This document shows, in pieces, positions 51,339 through 59,603 of a stretch of DNA of 60,069 nt. The notes beneath the pieces were generated by a model that was not told where the DNA came from, searched no databases, and saw only the letters and a program-made list of their open reading frames with translations. The translations under genes were made by a program, and so were the position numbers. The first letter of the stretch is position 1. Every line of letters starts with the position of its first letter. Source of the stretch: Oscillospiraceae bacterium (lineage in GTDB: Bacteria > Bacillota > Clostridia > Oscillospirales > CAG-272); the NCBI GenBank assembly GCA_015064385.1, contig SVSI01000012.1, positions 1-60,069 on the forward strand, in the 5' to 3' direction.

Positions 51339-51373
51339 AAAAGCTATGAGAAACTAAATCTCATAGCTTTTAT
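51339..51373. terminator. Terminator shared by groESL and the nucleotidase-like gene
   Basis: AAAAGCTATGAGA (51339-51351), loop AACTAAA, TCTCATAGCTTTT (51359-51371), T run on both strands. The same stem recurs at 54011-54044. Confidence 0.92.
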
Positions 51374-51384
51374 TTTTAACTTTA

Positions 51385-53700
51385 TCAGACTATATAAAGA
51401 AGTCCGTCGGGCTTGTAAATAACTATCACTCGTCCACGCTCGATTTCAATAAGAGGTGCTTCGCCCGTCTTTACGTATTTCTTGATCCATCCGTAAATAA
51501 CTACCGTGTCACCCGCCTCGGGCTTTACTGCCATAGCATCGTAGCGTATATCACCAGTAGAATCGTAGCAACCGTAAATGTATATCTCGTCGCCGTTTGC
51601 GTCAACGACCGTCATATTTCCGTAGGTTGCATTAGGCGTATCCTTTACCTTACCGAAGAGGATAAAATAATCGGACGTAGTGGTGTTGTCAGCAAGAGCT
51701 TCGCCCGCTGCAAGGGCTTCTGAAATATCGCTCGTTTTGAAGAATTTGTCTATAACCGCATTTTTGATCTCGGGCTTCGGCTCGCCGGGATTTGCGGTAT
51801 TGACGTAGAGCAGGGCTCTTCCGCTTATGATTATCGTGTCGCCCTTGACCGGCTTGTTTATAAAGCTGTCGTAACGGTTGCCACTTTGATCGTAGATACC
51901 GTAGATGTATATAGTGTTTCCGTTTGTATCGCGTATCGTGCAGTTTCCGTACGTTGCCTGCGGATCGTCGATTATCGTTCCGATAACCAGGAAGCTTTCT
52001 TCGGTTTCAACGTTAACTCCGAGCGCAGTTATCTTCGAGACGATTTCGGGAATGGAGGTGAACTTCGTTCCTCCGACGTTCGTGTCCTCTTCACCGTATC
52101 CGCCGTTTTTAATGTATTCTGCGATCATATCACGTGCAAACAACTCTTCGCCGTATGCATCAACGATGGTAAGACCGTTTGCGGCATAGAACGCAGAATA
52201 TGCATCCGTTATTATGTAATACGTGCCGCTGTCACTCACGTTAAGCGATTTTCCGTACTCGCTCATACAGATAAAATAATTTGCATTCGTGCTGTTTATA
52301 AATTTGTCTTTGAGATTTGCTCCCGAGATAGAGCAGAGGTAAAGTCCGTTGTCAAAGGGGAAGAGCGAGTAGAGATCCTTGTAGTAAACGTTACCGGAGG
52401 TGATCATTCCGGGCGATCTTATGCTGACGTATCCGCCGCTGAGTACAATATTATACTGCGAGCCCCATTTTGCAAGACCTTTTTCAAGGTAGAGGTCGAT
52501 AGAGAGCTGTCGGAGCTCGTCGCCGTTTACGTTTCTTATGATCGTTCCGAGCTTTTCGTCGCCCTTGGCAATATCGGCTTTGTATTTTTCTTTAAGCTCT
52601 TTAACGATATTATCCGCCTTGCAGTCGTCGTAAACGTCAGCGCCTACGGTTTCAATAACGCGGATCTCGGAATTGTCGTTTGCGAAGTTGAGCTTGACCT
52701 CAACGTGTGAGAGCGCGTCGTTCTCGCCGCCGCCCTGAATGTGGTAAACTCCGTTTTCGTCCTTGAGTATGTAGTTGCAGTGAGAGTGAGACTCAAATAC
52801 GAGGTCGATATATCCGTCAGAGAGGGCTACGTCGTAGAAGCTTGCTATATCAGAGGAGGAAATCGTTCCCGTTCCGCTTCTTGCCACACCGTCGTGGACG
52901 GTGAAGATCACGTAGTCACAGCCCTCTGCGCGAAGACGTTCGGACTCCGCCTTGACGAGCGCGCTGAGCTCGCTGCCCACCTTGAACTCGATCCCCATTA
53001 CCTTGTCCTGACTTATCGAGGAGTGGCAGTCTCCGATAGCACCGATAATGCCGACCTTTGCGCCGCCGCACTCGACTACTATCGAGGGAGTTGCAAAATC
53101 AACTCTCTTGTTCGTTTTGGTGTTGTAAATATTAATAGCAAGGAAGGGAAAATCTGCAATAGCAAGATTTGAATATATGTAATCGTTTGCCCAGTCGAAC
53201 TCGTGATTTCCGAGAGTCATAGATACCGCTCCGATGGCGTTCAGCCATTCGGTCATCATCTTTCCGCGCGTAAGATTGGACTCGGAAGTTCCTTGCCACA
53301 TATCTCCGTTCGCGAGCACGATAACGTGATCGTCCGTGTTTCTTGCGTTTTCAAAATAGGTAGTAAGCTCGTCAACGCCGGGCTGATCGTCGGTGTCGAA
53401 TATTCTTCCGTGAAGGTCGTTTATAGCATAAAAGTCTATAATAACGATTACCGTCTCGGCGCATACGTCGCACGAGCCGTCGTTATTTTTGTCACTGTGA
53501 TTTGTGCATTCGCCGTCGCCGGGCGTGTCGTCACCGGGGGTGTCGTCACCGGGAGTGTCGTCGCCGGGTGTGTCGTCGCTTGAAGTGTCGCTGTCAGATA
53601 CGTCGGGATCATTCGGGAGGTCAGTGCCCGCATCCTCGTCGCACGAAACGATGCTCAGCGCCATTGCCAGAATTAAAAGAAAAGTCAGTAATTTTTTCAT
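51385..53700 (-). CDS. 5'-nucleotidase / 2',3'-cyclic phosphodiesterase-like lipoprotein
   Basis: 771 residues. Lipoprotein signal (lipobox IVSC, Cys 20), a TPGDD repeat linker (five units), a short Cys-rich segment CTNHSDKNNDGSCDVC, then a metallophosphatase domain (about 85-340) with INDLHGR, ANGDMWQG, TLGNHEFDW, TVHDG and ESHSHC as the metal motifs. Next is the 5'-nucleotidase C-terminal substrate domain (about 355-550, with SGGYVSIRSPG). Two related C-terminal domains of about 90 residues (each with NxYGNxTxxDxNGxxIYIYG) look like OB-fold modules. An extracellular nucleotide scavenger is the likely role; the exact substrate is open. Confidence 0.88.
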   Translation of the reverse strand: MKKLLTFLLILAMALSIVSCDEDAGTDLPNDPDVSDSDTSSDDTPGDDTPGDDTPGDDTPGDGECTNHSDKNNDGSCDVCAETVIVIIDFYAINDLHGRIFDTDDQPGVDELTTYFENARNTDDHVIVLANGDMWQGTSESNLTRGKMMTEWLNAIGAVSMTLGNHEFDWANDYIYSNLAIADFPFLAINIYNTKTNKRVDFATPSIVVECGGAKVGIIGAIGDCHSSISQDKVMGIEFKVGSELSALVKAESERLRAEGCDYVIFTVHDGVARSGTGTISSSDIASFYDVALSDGYIDLVFESHSHCNYILKDENGVYHIQGGGENDALSHVEVKLNFANDNSEIRVIETVGADVYDDCKADNIVKELKEKYKADIAKGDEKLGTIIRNVNGDELRQLSIDLYLEKGLAKWGSQYNIVLSGGYVSIRSPGMITSGNVYYKDLYSLFPFDNGLYLCSISGANLKDKFINSTNANYFICMSEYGKSLNVSDSGTYYIITDAYSAFYAANGLTIVDAYGEELFARDMIAEYIKNGGYGEEDTNVGGTKFTSIPEIVSKITALGVNVETEESFLVIGTIIDDPQATYGNCTIRDTNGNTIYIYGIYDQSGNRYDSFINKPVKGDTIIISGRALLYVNTANPGEPKPEIKNAVIDKFFKTSDISEALAAGEALADNTTTSDYFILFGKVKDTPNATYGNMTVVDANGDEIYIYGCYDSTGDIRYDAMAVKPEAGDTVVIYGWIKKYVKTGEAPLIEIERGRVIVIYKPDGLLYIV

Positions 53701-53750
53701 GCTTTTTCTATCCTTTCTTTATCTTATAACCATAAAATGATTACAACCAC

Positions 53751-53779
53751 ATTATAGCACAGAATATTTCGCATGTCAA
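53751..53779 (-). promoter_or_regulatory. Promoter of the nucleotidase-like gene
   Basis: Minus strand perfect consensus TTGACA (53774-53779), 17-bp spacer, TATAAT (53751-53756). Confidence 0.92.
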
Positions 53780-53837
53780 CCTTAAAGAGGTAATATCTTT
53801 AACTCAAGTAGGTAAAATAAATTATCTGAAAAGAGGG

Positions 53838-54011
53838 GTGATTGACATAAATATCGGTCAGGCGGTCAGATATAGGATCCTGGAGCTTTGCAAAGAACAT
53901 AATACCACGACGGTATCCACCGTTAAAAAGATCTGTGACGGTCTCGGAATTACCGTGCTCGAGTTCTTTGATACAGACGTCTTTATAAATTTCGAACAGG
54001 AAATAAACTAA
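53838..54011 (+). pseudogene. XRE-family regulator with internal in-frame deletion of the HTH
   Basis: 57 codons from GTG 53838. The N-terminal part (INIGQAVRYRILELCKEHN) and the C-terminal part (TTTVSTVKKICDGLGITVLE, then FFDTDVFINFEQEIN) fit the two ends of the common small clostridial XRE repressor, which normally has about 25 residues between them carrying the recognition helix (an NKLSxxSGVxQSTINNIV-like stretch). That stretch is missing here without change of frame, so the protein cannot bind DNA in the usual way. The start is uncertain: AAGAGG sits only 1 nt before the GTG. Its stop overlaps the terminator at 54011. Confidence 0.72.
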
Positions 54012-54044
54012 AAGCTATGAGAAAAATCTCATAGCTTTCTTTTT
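54011..54044. terminator. Terminator shared by the XRE remnant and the DHHW gene
   Basis: AAAGCTATGAGA-AAAA-TCTCATAGCTTT followed by CTTTTT; on the minus strand a short T tract follows. Same stem as at 51339-51373. Confidence 0.9.
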
Positions 54045-55179
54045 ATCTTATAAGCGCAAGCTCTGAAAGAGTTGCAAGATTTTCCGCGCCGAAAACGTAC
54101 AATATCTCGGTAGCGCCGATATCATCGGCAAACTGTGACAGCTTGAGCAGTCCCGCTCTGTAATAGCGCGGGTCAACAAGGCATACGGTCTCGTACTGAT
54201 CACAGAGGAAGCTTGAGAGGCAGTGCGCGTAGGAGTCTTTTATCACAAGCAAGGTCTTGCCGTTCTTGACGCTCTCGTTCTTTATCGTCGTTATCGCGTG
54301 ATTTCCGTCAAGAAATATCGGATATTTGTCCATATTTTCTTTGTGCGCGTAAGAGTAAAGTCCGTTTTGTTCCTTTTTCTCGCTTATATCGTCCAGGGTG
54401 ACGGTGAACTTATAATTATTCGGCGAATGCCAGATCTCAAGTACGTCCGGTTTTGTGAGCCAAAGACCGCTCTTTGAGTAGGACGTTCCGTAAAAACCAC
54501 CGATCTCTTCGATGTTTTCAAAGCCGACCGTCGGCTCGATCGAGTTTGCCTTGCAATACTCGAGATACATAAGGTACGATCCGTAGCTCGTTACGTGATG
54601 GTCGGTTCTGTAATAAATATCCTCGCCCGCCGCCTCTTTTTCGGTAAAGAGAGCGCGCAGGTCGATCAGCTTGACGTCACCGAGCTTTTCATTTGCAAGT
54701 GCAAATATCTCGTCGTCAGCGTAATTTTCGTGACCGAAGGGAAGCTTGTCTTTGTTCACGTCTCCCGCGCTCGGAACGATTATGACCGAAGCGGGCAGAG
54801 AAGTGCCGTCTGCAAATTTCTCAAGTGCCGCGAGATTTTTAGCACATTTGTCGCTGTCAATATCCAGCGGTGCGCTGACGAGAGATCCGTCGGAGAGCAT
54901 ATATATTCCCGTATAGTTTCCCCGACCTATAAGGCGGTTATAGTAGGAATGTATGCCGACGAAGGTGTCTCTCAAAGGGAAATGATCGTTTATATATTTT
55001 TCAAGACCGTCGGTATAGCTGCCGTTTGAGAGCGACTCGGCGGTAAGCTCGGGCATCTCTGCAAGCACTCTTTTTTCGTTTTGCGAAAAGTCGGAGCTCG
55101 GAAGAAATATAAGAAGCAGAGAAAAGACCGAAAGAAATGCCAAAAACACAACGGTGCAGGCATAGTTTTTTATCTTCAT
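54043..55179 (-). CDS. DHHW/AlgX-AlgJ-like protein (SGNH-fold, polysaccharide O-acylation)
   Basis: A 378-residue protein with an N-terminal membrane anchor (about 7-28) and an extracytoplasmic domain like AlgX/AlgJ. The family signature is present as YRTDHHVTSYGS (DHH, with Val where DHHW proteins have Trp); KDSYAHCLSSFL carries the conserved Ser region. In alginate producers such proteins pass acetyl groups from the MBOAT protein to the polymer outside. It is the last gene of the SGNH-DUF4358-MBOAT-DHHW operon, 24 bp after the MBOAT gene, which supports this role. Confidence 0.85.
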   Translation of the reverse strand: MKIKNYACTVVFLAFLSVFSLLLIFLPSSDFSQNEKRVLAEMPELTAESLSNGSYTDGLEKYINDHFPLRDTFVGIHSYYNRLIGRGNYTGIYMLSDGSLVSAPLDIDSDKCAKNLAALEKFADGTSLPASVIIVPSAGDVNKDKLPFGHENYADDEIFALANEKLGDVKLIDLRALFTEKEAAGEDIYYRTDHHVTSYGSYLMYLEYCKANSIEPTVGFENIEEIGGFYGTSYSKSGLWLTKPDVLEIWHSPNNYKFTVTLDDISEKKEQNGLYSYAHKENMDKYPIFLDGNHAITTIKNESVKNGKTLLVIKDSYAHCLSSFLCDQYETVCLVDPRYYRAGLLKLSQFADDIGATEILYVFGAENLATLSELALIR

Positions 55180-55203
55180 TTTAAGTTTTGCCTCCCGAGT
55201 GTG

Positions 55204-56589
55204 TTAAAATCTGAAATAAAGGAAAGGATTGTAGCTTGACGATATAAGTGACGCCGTACACAATATAAGTGCTAAAGCGGCAAAAACCCCGTCGAGAACG
55301 GGCTTTGCGCCCTTGCCGTCCAGCTTGCTCCAGACACGCTTTCCGAGCGGCAGAGCGGCAAAAATTGCGACTGCAAGAGTGGGCAGCCAGTATATTACGG
55401 AGTAAAGCGCCTCGTCATTTGCAAATCCTCTTGCGCCGAAGAGTCGCGCGATAAACGCTCCCATCTCGCCCATATCGCCAATATTGAATATTACCCAGCC
55501 CATTACTATGAAAAACAGAGCGTAGATGTGCTTTAATATCTTCGGTAGCTTGCCGAGAAGCTTGCCTATAAGCAGCTTTTCGATAATGAGAAGTACACCG
55601 AAATACAGTCCCCAGATCACGAAATTCATACTCGCGCCGTGCCAAAGACCGGTCAGCATCCAGGTGATGAGCAGATTAAATATATGGCGCGGGACCGAGC
55701 AACGGTTTCCGCCGAGAGGGATGTAAACGTATTCTCTGAACCAGCTTCCGAGCGAGATGTGCCATCTTCGCCAGAAATCGGTAATGCTGTCTGCAAGATA
55801 AGGATAGTTGAAGTTTTCAACGAATTCAAAGCCGAACATATTGCCGAGACCCCTTGCCATATCCGAATATCCCGAGAAATCGAAATATATCTGCAGGGTA
55901 AATGCAATGATAGCCGCCCAGCTTCCGAGCGCGCCCGCGCCGAGCGAAAACTCGTCCCAGATCATACCGAGTTGGTTTGCCAGCAAAACCTTTTTGCAAA
56001 GACCGACTATAAAAAGTCGGACGCCCTTTTCAAAGAGAGCGGGGCTTTCTTTTCTGTTTCGGAGCTGATCCTCAACGTCCACGTAGCGTACGATCGGGCC
56101 TGCGATAAGCTGTGGGAAAAGCGCAACGTACGTGCCGAATGCGATAAAGTTTTTCTGCGGTGCGCAGTTTCCTCTGTAAACGTCTATCGTATAAGACATC
56201 GTCTGGAAGGTGTAGAAGGAAATTCCTATCGGAAGTGCGATCTCGGGAACTGCGGTGTTTGCGAATATCGGTATCTTGCTTATAAGCTCTGCGGCAAAGC
56301 CGGCGTACTTAAAGTAACCGAGAAGTCCGAGATTTATTATTACGTTTAATATAAGAGTTGCTTTTTTCAGAGCGACTCTGTCCTTCCAGCGACCGATGAG
56401 AAGTCCTGACAGATAGTTGACCGTTATGGAAACGAGCATTAAGATCAGGTATATCGGTTCGCCGTACCCGTAGAAAAAGAGACTCGCAATAAAAAGCCAA
56501 GCGTTCTTTAACCTTCGAGGGCATATATAATATACCGCAAGTACGGTCGTGAGAAAGGCAAAGAGAAATATCGTACTGCTGAAGATCAT
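55204..56589 (-). CDS. MBOAT family O-acyltransferase (AlgI/PatA-like)
   Basis: A 461-residue polytopic membrane protein (about 11 spans). Visible: SFYTFQTMSYTIDVYRG, SDMARGLGNMFGFEF, FWRRWHISLGSWFREYVYIP and the catalytic His in TGLWHGASMNF. The MBOAT protein carries acyl groups across the membrane for transfer to cell-wall or exopolysaccharide sugars. It sits between the DUF4358 lipoprotein and the DHHW protein; the acceptor polymer is unknown. Confidence 0.94.
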   Translation of the reverse strand: MIFSSTIFLFAFLTTVLAVYYICPRRLKNAWLFIASLFFYGYGEPIYLILMLVSITVNYLSGLLIGRWKDRVALKKATLILNVIINLGLLGYFKYAGFAAELISKIPIFANTAVPEIALPIGISFYTFQTMSYTIDVYRGNCAPQKNFIAFGTYVALFPQLIAGPIVRYVDVEDQLRNRKESPALFEKGVRLFIVGLCKKVLLANQLGMIWDEFSLGAGALGSWAAIIAFTLQIYFDFSGYSDMARGLGNMFGFEFVENFNYPYLADSITDFWRRWHISLGSWFREYVYIPLGGNRCSVPRHIFNLLITWMLTGLWHGASMNFVIWGLYFGVLLIIEKLLIGKLLGKLPKILKHIYALFFIVMGWVIFNIGDMGEMGAFIARLFGARGFANDEALYSVIYWLPTLAVAIFAALPLGKRVWSKLDGKGAKPVLDGVFAALALILCTASLISSSYNPFLYFRF

Positions 56590-56614
56590 AGCAGATGGTG
56601 TCCTTTGATTTGAA

Positions 56615-57147
56615 TTATTTTGCCGAGTTGAAAATTTGAGTCATTAAGTCAAAGTTTGGCGAAAGAAAGAGGGTTACGTAAAGATCGCGACTTGCCACCT
56701 TGCATTTCTGTGCAAGAGCGTAGTTGTCGGGATCGTAGCTTTCGGACTGGAGCTTCACCTCGGAAAGGCGGGTTTCAAGAGCCGCGGAAATTCTTGCTGC
56801 CGCGTCTGCACTGCTTGCTTTTATCATTACTATTTCGTCGGGAAAAACTCCGTCCATAGTCATATAACAAGCCGACTCGGCAACGTCTGCCGCGGCAATT
56901 CCGTAAAGATCGAGCAGAAGCTCGCTCTCGAATTTTACGGGATCTACCGCTCCGAAATCTGCGATCATTTTGTCGCGCAGAGCGTTGAGGTCGGGCGCAA
57001 AGGGCGTGCTTTCGTCTCCCGCATTGTCCGAGTTGTTGTCGGTGTTTTCGTTGCCGTCGTCCGCATTGCCGCTCGGGGCGGTGCAGGATATAAGCCCTAC
57101 GATAAGGCGAGAGTGAGCATAATAAGAAGAATATTTTTGATTTTCAT
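56615..57147 (-). pseudogene. DUF4358-type lipoprotein gene with a frameshift in the signal peptide
   Basis: ATG 57147 overlaps the upstream stop (TAATG) and has GGAG 8 nt upstream, so it is the true start. It encodes [16 protein letters not shown] and then meets TAG. The rest of the gene is open in the next frame, where VGLISC supplies the lipobox, then an Asn/Asp-rich linker and a domain of about 130 residues of the DUF4358 kind (ESACYMTMDGVFPDEIVMIK, Ala-rich helix, C-terminal LSPNFDLMTQIF). One base appears to be missing near 57100-57115. Either the gene is broken, or there is a sequencing error; slippage is less likely because no clear slippery run is present. Part of the O-acylation operon. 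Confidence 0.75.
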
Positions 57148-58220
57148 TACGTTTCTCCGTTTTCGGTATTATTTTCTGTATCCGTTTCGGTGTCGGTATC
57201 GACCTCGTTGTCGGTTTCTTCGTCTGTTTCCGAGAAATCAACGGTGTGAGTGAGAAGATATTCTACCCACGCCTTGCATCCCTTGGTGGACATGTGTATT
57301 CCCATCTTTCCGCTTCCTGCATCAGAACAGTAGTCAAGACGCATCTGCTCGCCCGCTTCGTCCCACATTATGGACTGAATATCGATAAAGTACCAGGAGT
57401 TTTCCTTGCACATTTCAAGGAGCGCTGCGTTGTATTTGCGGATGTTGGTATTATTGAGCTTCGAGCCCCATACGCGGCTGTCTTTTCTCATAGGTGTCAT
57501 AGCTTGTACGAAGATCTCCGCATCGGGCGATTTTTCAAGTATTCTCGAAATGAGAGTTTTGTATCTTTTTATAGTAGCGTCAATGCCGTAATAGAGGTCG
57601 TTCATGCCGAGCATAATATAGACCTTTTTTGCCCCGCACGCTGCAACGCAGTCCTCCGCGAGCATTTTAGTGCCCTGATAAGAGGGATGCGTACTGTCCG
57701 AGCTTACCGGCTTTAGCGCGTTTACCGTACTGAAGCTGCCGACGGTAAAGAAATGCGCTTTTCCGAGCGAGCCGTTCAGACAGTAGGTCTTGAGCTTTAA
57801 GCTTATCGAGTCTCCGATGAAAGCGGCGTCGTCAAAATAGCTCTTGTCAACCGCCGCGCTCTCGGGAACGAGACCGAAGCCCTCGGGAGTAGTGGTGGGC
57901 TCGGGGTATTTGTTCTGATCTTCGGGTTCGGGTTCAGGTTCCGGCTCGGGCTCGGGTTCGGGTTCGGGTTCCGGCTCGGGTTCCGGCTCGGGCTCGGGTT
58001 CGGGTTCGGGTTCAGGTTCGGGTTCGGGCTCCGGTTCGGGTTCAGGTTCGGGCTCAGGTTCGGGTTCCGGCTCGGGTATTGTATCGTCAGTTGAGCCGAT
58101 ATTGCTACCGTTATTATTTGTGTCGGGCGCATTTATCGTATTATTTACGCTCACGCACGAGCTTAAAACAAAGGATAAAATGAGCAAACATACTATAATG
58201 AAGGAAAACCTGTTTTTCAC
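57147..58220 (-). CDS. SGNH/GDSL hydrolase-like lipoprotein with a long Pro-Glu repeat
   Basis: 357 residues. Start GTG 58220 after AAAGG. Lipoprotein signal (lipobox LSSC, Cys 22), then about 26 Pro-Glu pairs as a stiff wall-spanning linker, then an SGNH domain: block I FIGDSISL, the block III Asn in LGMNDLYYG and block V His in GIHMSTKG. The Asp normally three residues before that His is replaced by Met (KMGIH), so catalysis may be weakened or use another acid. SGNH proteins of this kind add or remove acetyl groups on polysaccharides. It leads the operon; the C-terminus is Glu/Thr/Asp-rich and overlaps the DUF4358 start by one base. Confidence 0.87.
   Translation of the reverse strand: MKNRFSFIIVCLLILSFVLSSCVSVNNTINAPDTNNNGSNIGSTDDTIPEPEPEPEPEPEPEPEPEPEPEPEPEPEPEPEPEPEPEPEPEPEPEPEPEPEDQNKYPEPTTTPEGFGLVPESAAVDKSYFDDAAFIGDSISLKLKTYCLNGSLGKAHFFTVGSFSTVNALKPVSSDSTHPSYQGTKMLAEDCVAACGAKKVYIMLGMNDLYYGIDATIKRYKTLISRILEKSPDAEIFVQAMTPMRKDSRVWGSKLNNTNIRKYNAALLEMCKENSWYFIDIQSIMWDEAGEQMRLDYCSDAGSGKMGIHMSTKGCKAWVEYLLTHTVDFSETDEETDNEVDTDTETDTENNTENGET
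57921..58076 (-). repeat. Tandem Pro-Glu codon repeat
   Basis: About 26 copies of a 6-bp unit (CCC/CCG/CCT GAG/GAA on the minus strand) inside the SGNH gene. Codons vary at the third base, so it is not a recent pure microsatellite, but it can still slip or misassemble. Confidence 0.93.
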
Positions 58221-58261
58221 AAGATCGCCCCTTTCAAATTTTATTATCGAATCTTCATATT

Positions 58262-58290
58262 AGTATATCACATAACGATCGATAAGTCAA
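58262..58290 (-). promoter_or_regulatory. Promoter of the O-acylation operon
   Basis: Minus strand TTGACT (58285-58290), 17-bp spacer, TATACT (58262-58267), about 42 bases before the GTG start. Confidence 0.82.
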
Positions 58291-58368
58291 TAAAACTTAA
58301 TATTTTTTGACGAAATACGGCGTTTATTATTTTTTTGAAAAAAATCAAAAAAAATTTTCAAAAACCTA

Positions 58369-58397
58369 TTGACAAACGCCCACCTGATGTGTATAAT
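58369..58397 (+). promoter_or_regulatory. Promoter of the Fur/PerR-like gene
   Basis: Perfect consensus TTGACA (58369-58374), 17-bp spacer, TATAAT (58392-58397). Confidence 0.92.
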
Positions 58398-58409
58398 AAA
58401 GACAGTAAC

Positions 58410-58422
58410 AGTAATCATTACT
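58410..58422. promoter_or_regulatory. Palindromic operator, probable autoregulatory Fur/PerR box
   Basis: AGTAATCATTACT is a perfect 6-1-6 palindrome, extended by TAAC on the left and ATTA on the right, and close to the Per/Fur box pattern TAATNATTA. It lies just after the start of transcription, where a repressor would block its own gene. Confidence 0.65.
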
Positions 58423-58442
58423 ATTAAGGAGGTCGAAACGAT

Positions 58443-58817
58443 ATGAGAGATACCGTACAGAAAAGGGAAATACTCACCTTCCTCAGATCAAGGCGTCACC
58501 ATTACAGTGCGGTGCAGGTTTACGATGCAGTTCGCGAAAAGCTGCCGAACATCAGTCTCGGAACGGTTTACCGAAATCTCGGGCATCTGCTTGAGGACGG
58601 CGAGATAATATCGGTAGAGACCTCGGATAAATGCGTATATTACGACGGCTTCGTTCAAGATCACGCGCACTTCGTGTGCGACACCTGTAAGGATATATTC
58701 GATTTTCCGCTGAAAAGCGAGGTTTCAAGAGACGTGATCGACGCCGGATTTTCGGTAGAAAGTCAAAAGGTCGTATATTACGGAAAATGTAAAAATTGCA
58801 GAAATGCAAGAATATAA
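58443..58817 (+). CDS. Fur family transcriptional regulator, PerR-like
   Basis: 124 residues: a winged helix (about 1-75, with SLGTVYRNLGHLLEDGEI), then a dimerisation and metal domain with QDHAHFVC and two Cys-x2-Cys pairs (CDTC, CKNC) for structural zinc. The His/Asp arrangement and the downstream rubrerythrin favour a peroxide sensor (PerR) over an iron sensor. Start ATG 58443 after AGGAGG. Confidence 0.92.
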   Translation: MRDTVQKREILTFLRSRRHHYSAVQVYDAVREKLPNISLGTVYRNLGHLLEDGEIISVETSDKCVYYDGFVQDHAHFVCDTCKDIFDFPLKSEVSRDVIDAGFSVESQKVVYYGKCKNCRNARI

Positions 58818-58858
58818 AACAAAAATAAAAATTATTTAATTTTAAGGAGAAAAAGGTT

Positions 58859-59446
58859 ATGAAAAAGTTTGTATGTTCGGTTTGCGGTTACGTTCACGAG
58901 GGAGACAGCGCTCCCGAAAGATGCCCCGTATGTAAGGTCCCTGCGGAAAAGTTCAAGGAAATGCAGGCAGACGCTCCCCTTGCGGCAGAGCACGAGTACG
59001 GAATCTACGCAAAGACCGTAAAGAACAACCCCGATATCAGCGATGAGGATAAGAAGTACATATTCGAGCAGCTTATGGCGAATTTCAACGGTGAGTGCTC
59101 CGAGGTCGGTATGTATCTCTGCATGGCAAGAATTGCACACAGAGAGGGATACCCCGAGATCGGTCTCTACTGGGAGAAGGCAGCTTACGAGGAAGCAGAG
59201 CACGCAGCAAAGTTTGCAGAGCTTCTCGGTGCAGATCTCGAGCCCAATATGAAGGCGACCACCAAGGATAACCTTGCTTGGAGAGTTGACTGTGAATACG
59301 GCGCAACTCAGGGCAAATTCGATCTCGCAGCTTGCGCAAAGAAGAACGGACTCGACGCTATCCACGACACCGTTCACGAGATGGCTCGTGACGAAGCGAG
59401 ACACGGTAAAGCACTCGAGGGACTTCTCAAGAGATACTTCAAGTAA
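58859..59446 (+). CDS. rbr: Reverse rubrerythrin (NADH peroxidase type)
   Basis: A 195-residue cytosolic protein with the rubredoxin-like iron site at the N-terminus ([10 protein letters not shown] and CPVC) and a four-helix diiron domain with ExxH motifs ([26 protein letters not shown]). The order is the reverse of classical rubrerythrin, as in clostridial revRbr, which detoxify peroxide and oxygen with NAD(P)H-derived electrons. It lies 41 bp after the Fur/PerR gene and is probably under its control. Confidence 0.95.
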   Translation: MKKFVCSVCGYVHEGDSAPERCPVCKVPAEKFKEMQADAPLAAEHEYGIYAKTVKNNPDISDEDKKYIFEQLMANFNGECSEVGMYLCMARIAHREGYPEIGLYWEKAAYEEAEHAAKFAELLGADLEPNMKATTKDNLAWRVDCEYGATQGKFDLAACAKKNGLDAIHDTVHEMARDEARHGKALEGLLKRYFK

Positions 59447-59515
59447 TTTACAAAAACTAAATACACCCGACATCGCCTAAAACGATTTTCGCCCTGCCGG
59501 ATGTAAAAAGCAAAC

Positions 59516-59553
59516 AAACGGCAGAGGAATCAGCGTATTCCCCTGCCGTTTTA
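59516..59553 (+). terminator. Intrinsic terminator after the rubrerythrin gene
   Basis: AAACGGCAG-GGAAT arm (59516-59530) pairs with ATTCC-CTGCCGTTT (59537-59551) with one mismatch, followed by a short T tract. Confidence 0.8.
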
Positions 59554-59603
59554 CATATAAAACAATCACCTAAAACGACAAAAATTGAAAGGAGAAAATT
59601 ATT

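Noticed and set aside
57100..57147. Programmed frameshifting in the DUF4358 gene
   Set aside because: No slippery heptamer or downstream pseudoknot is evident; a one-base loss or sequence error is simpler.
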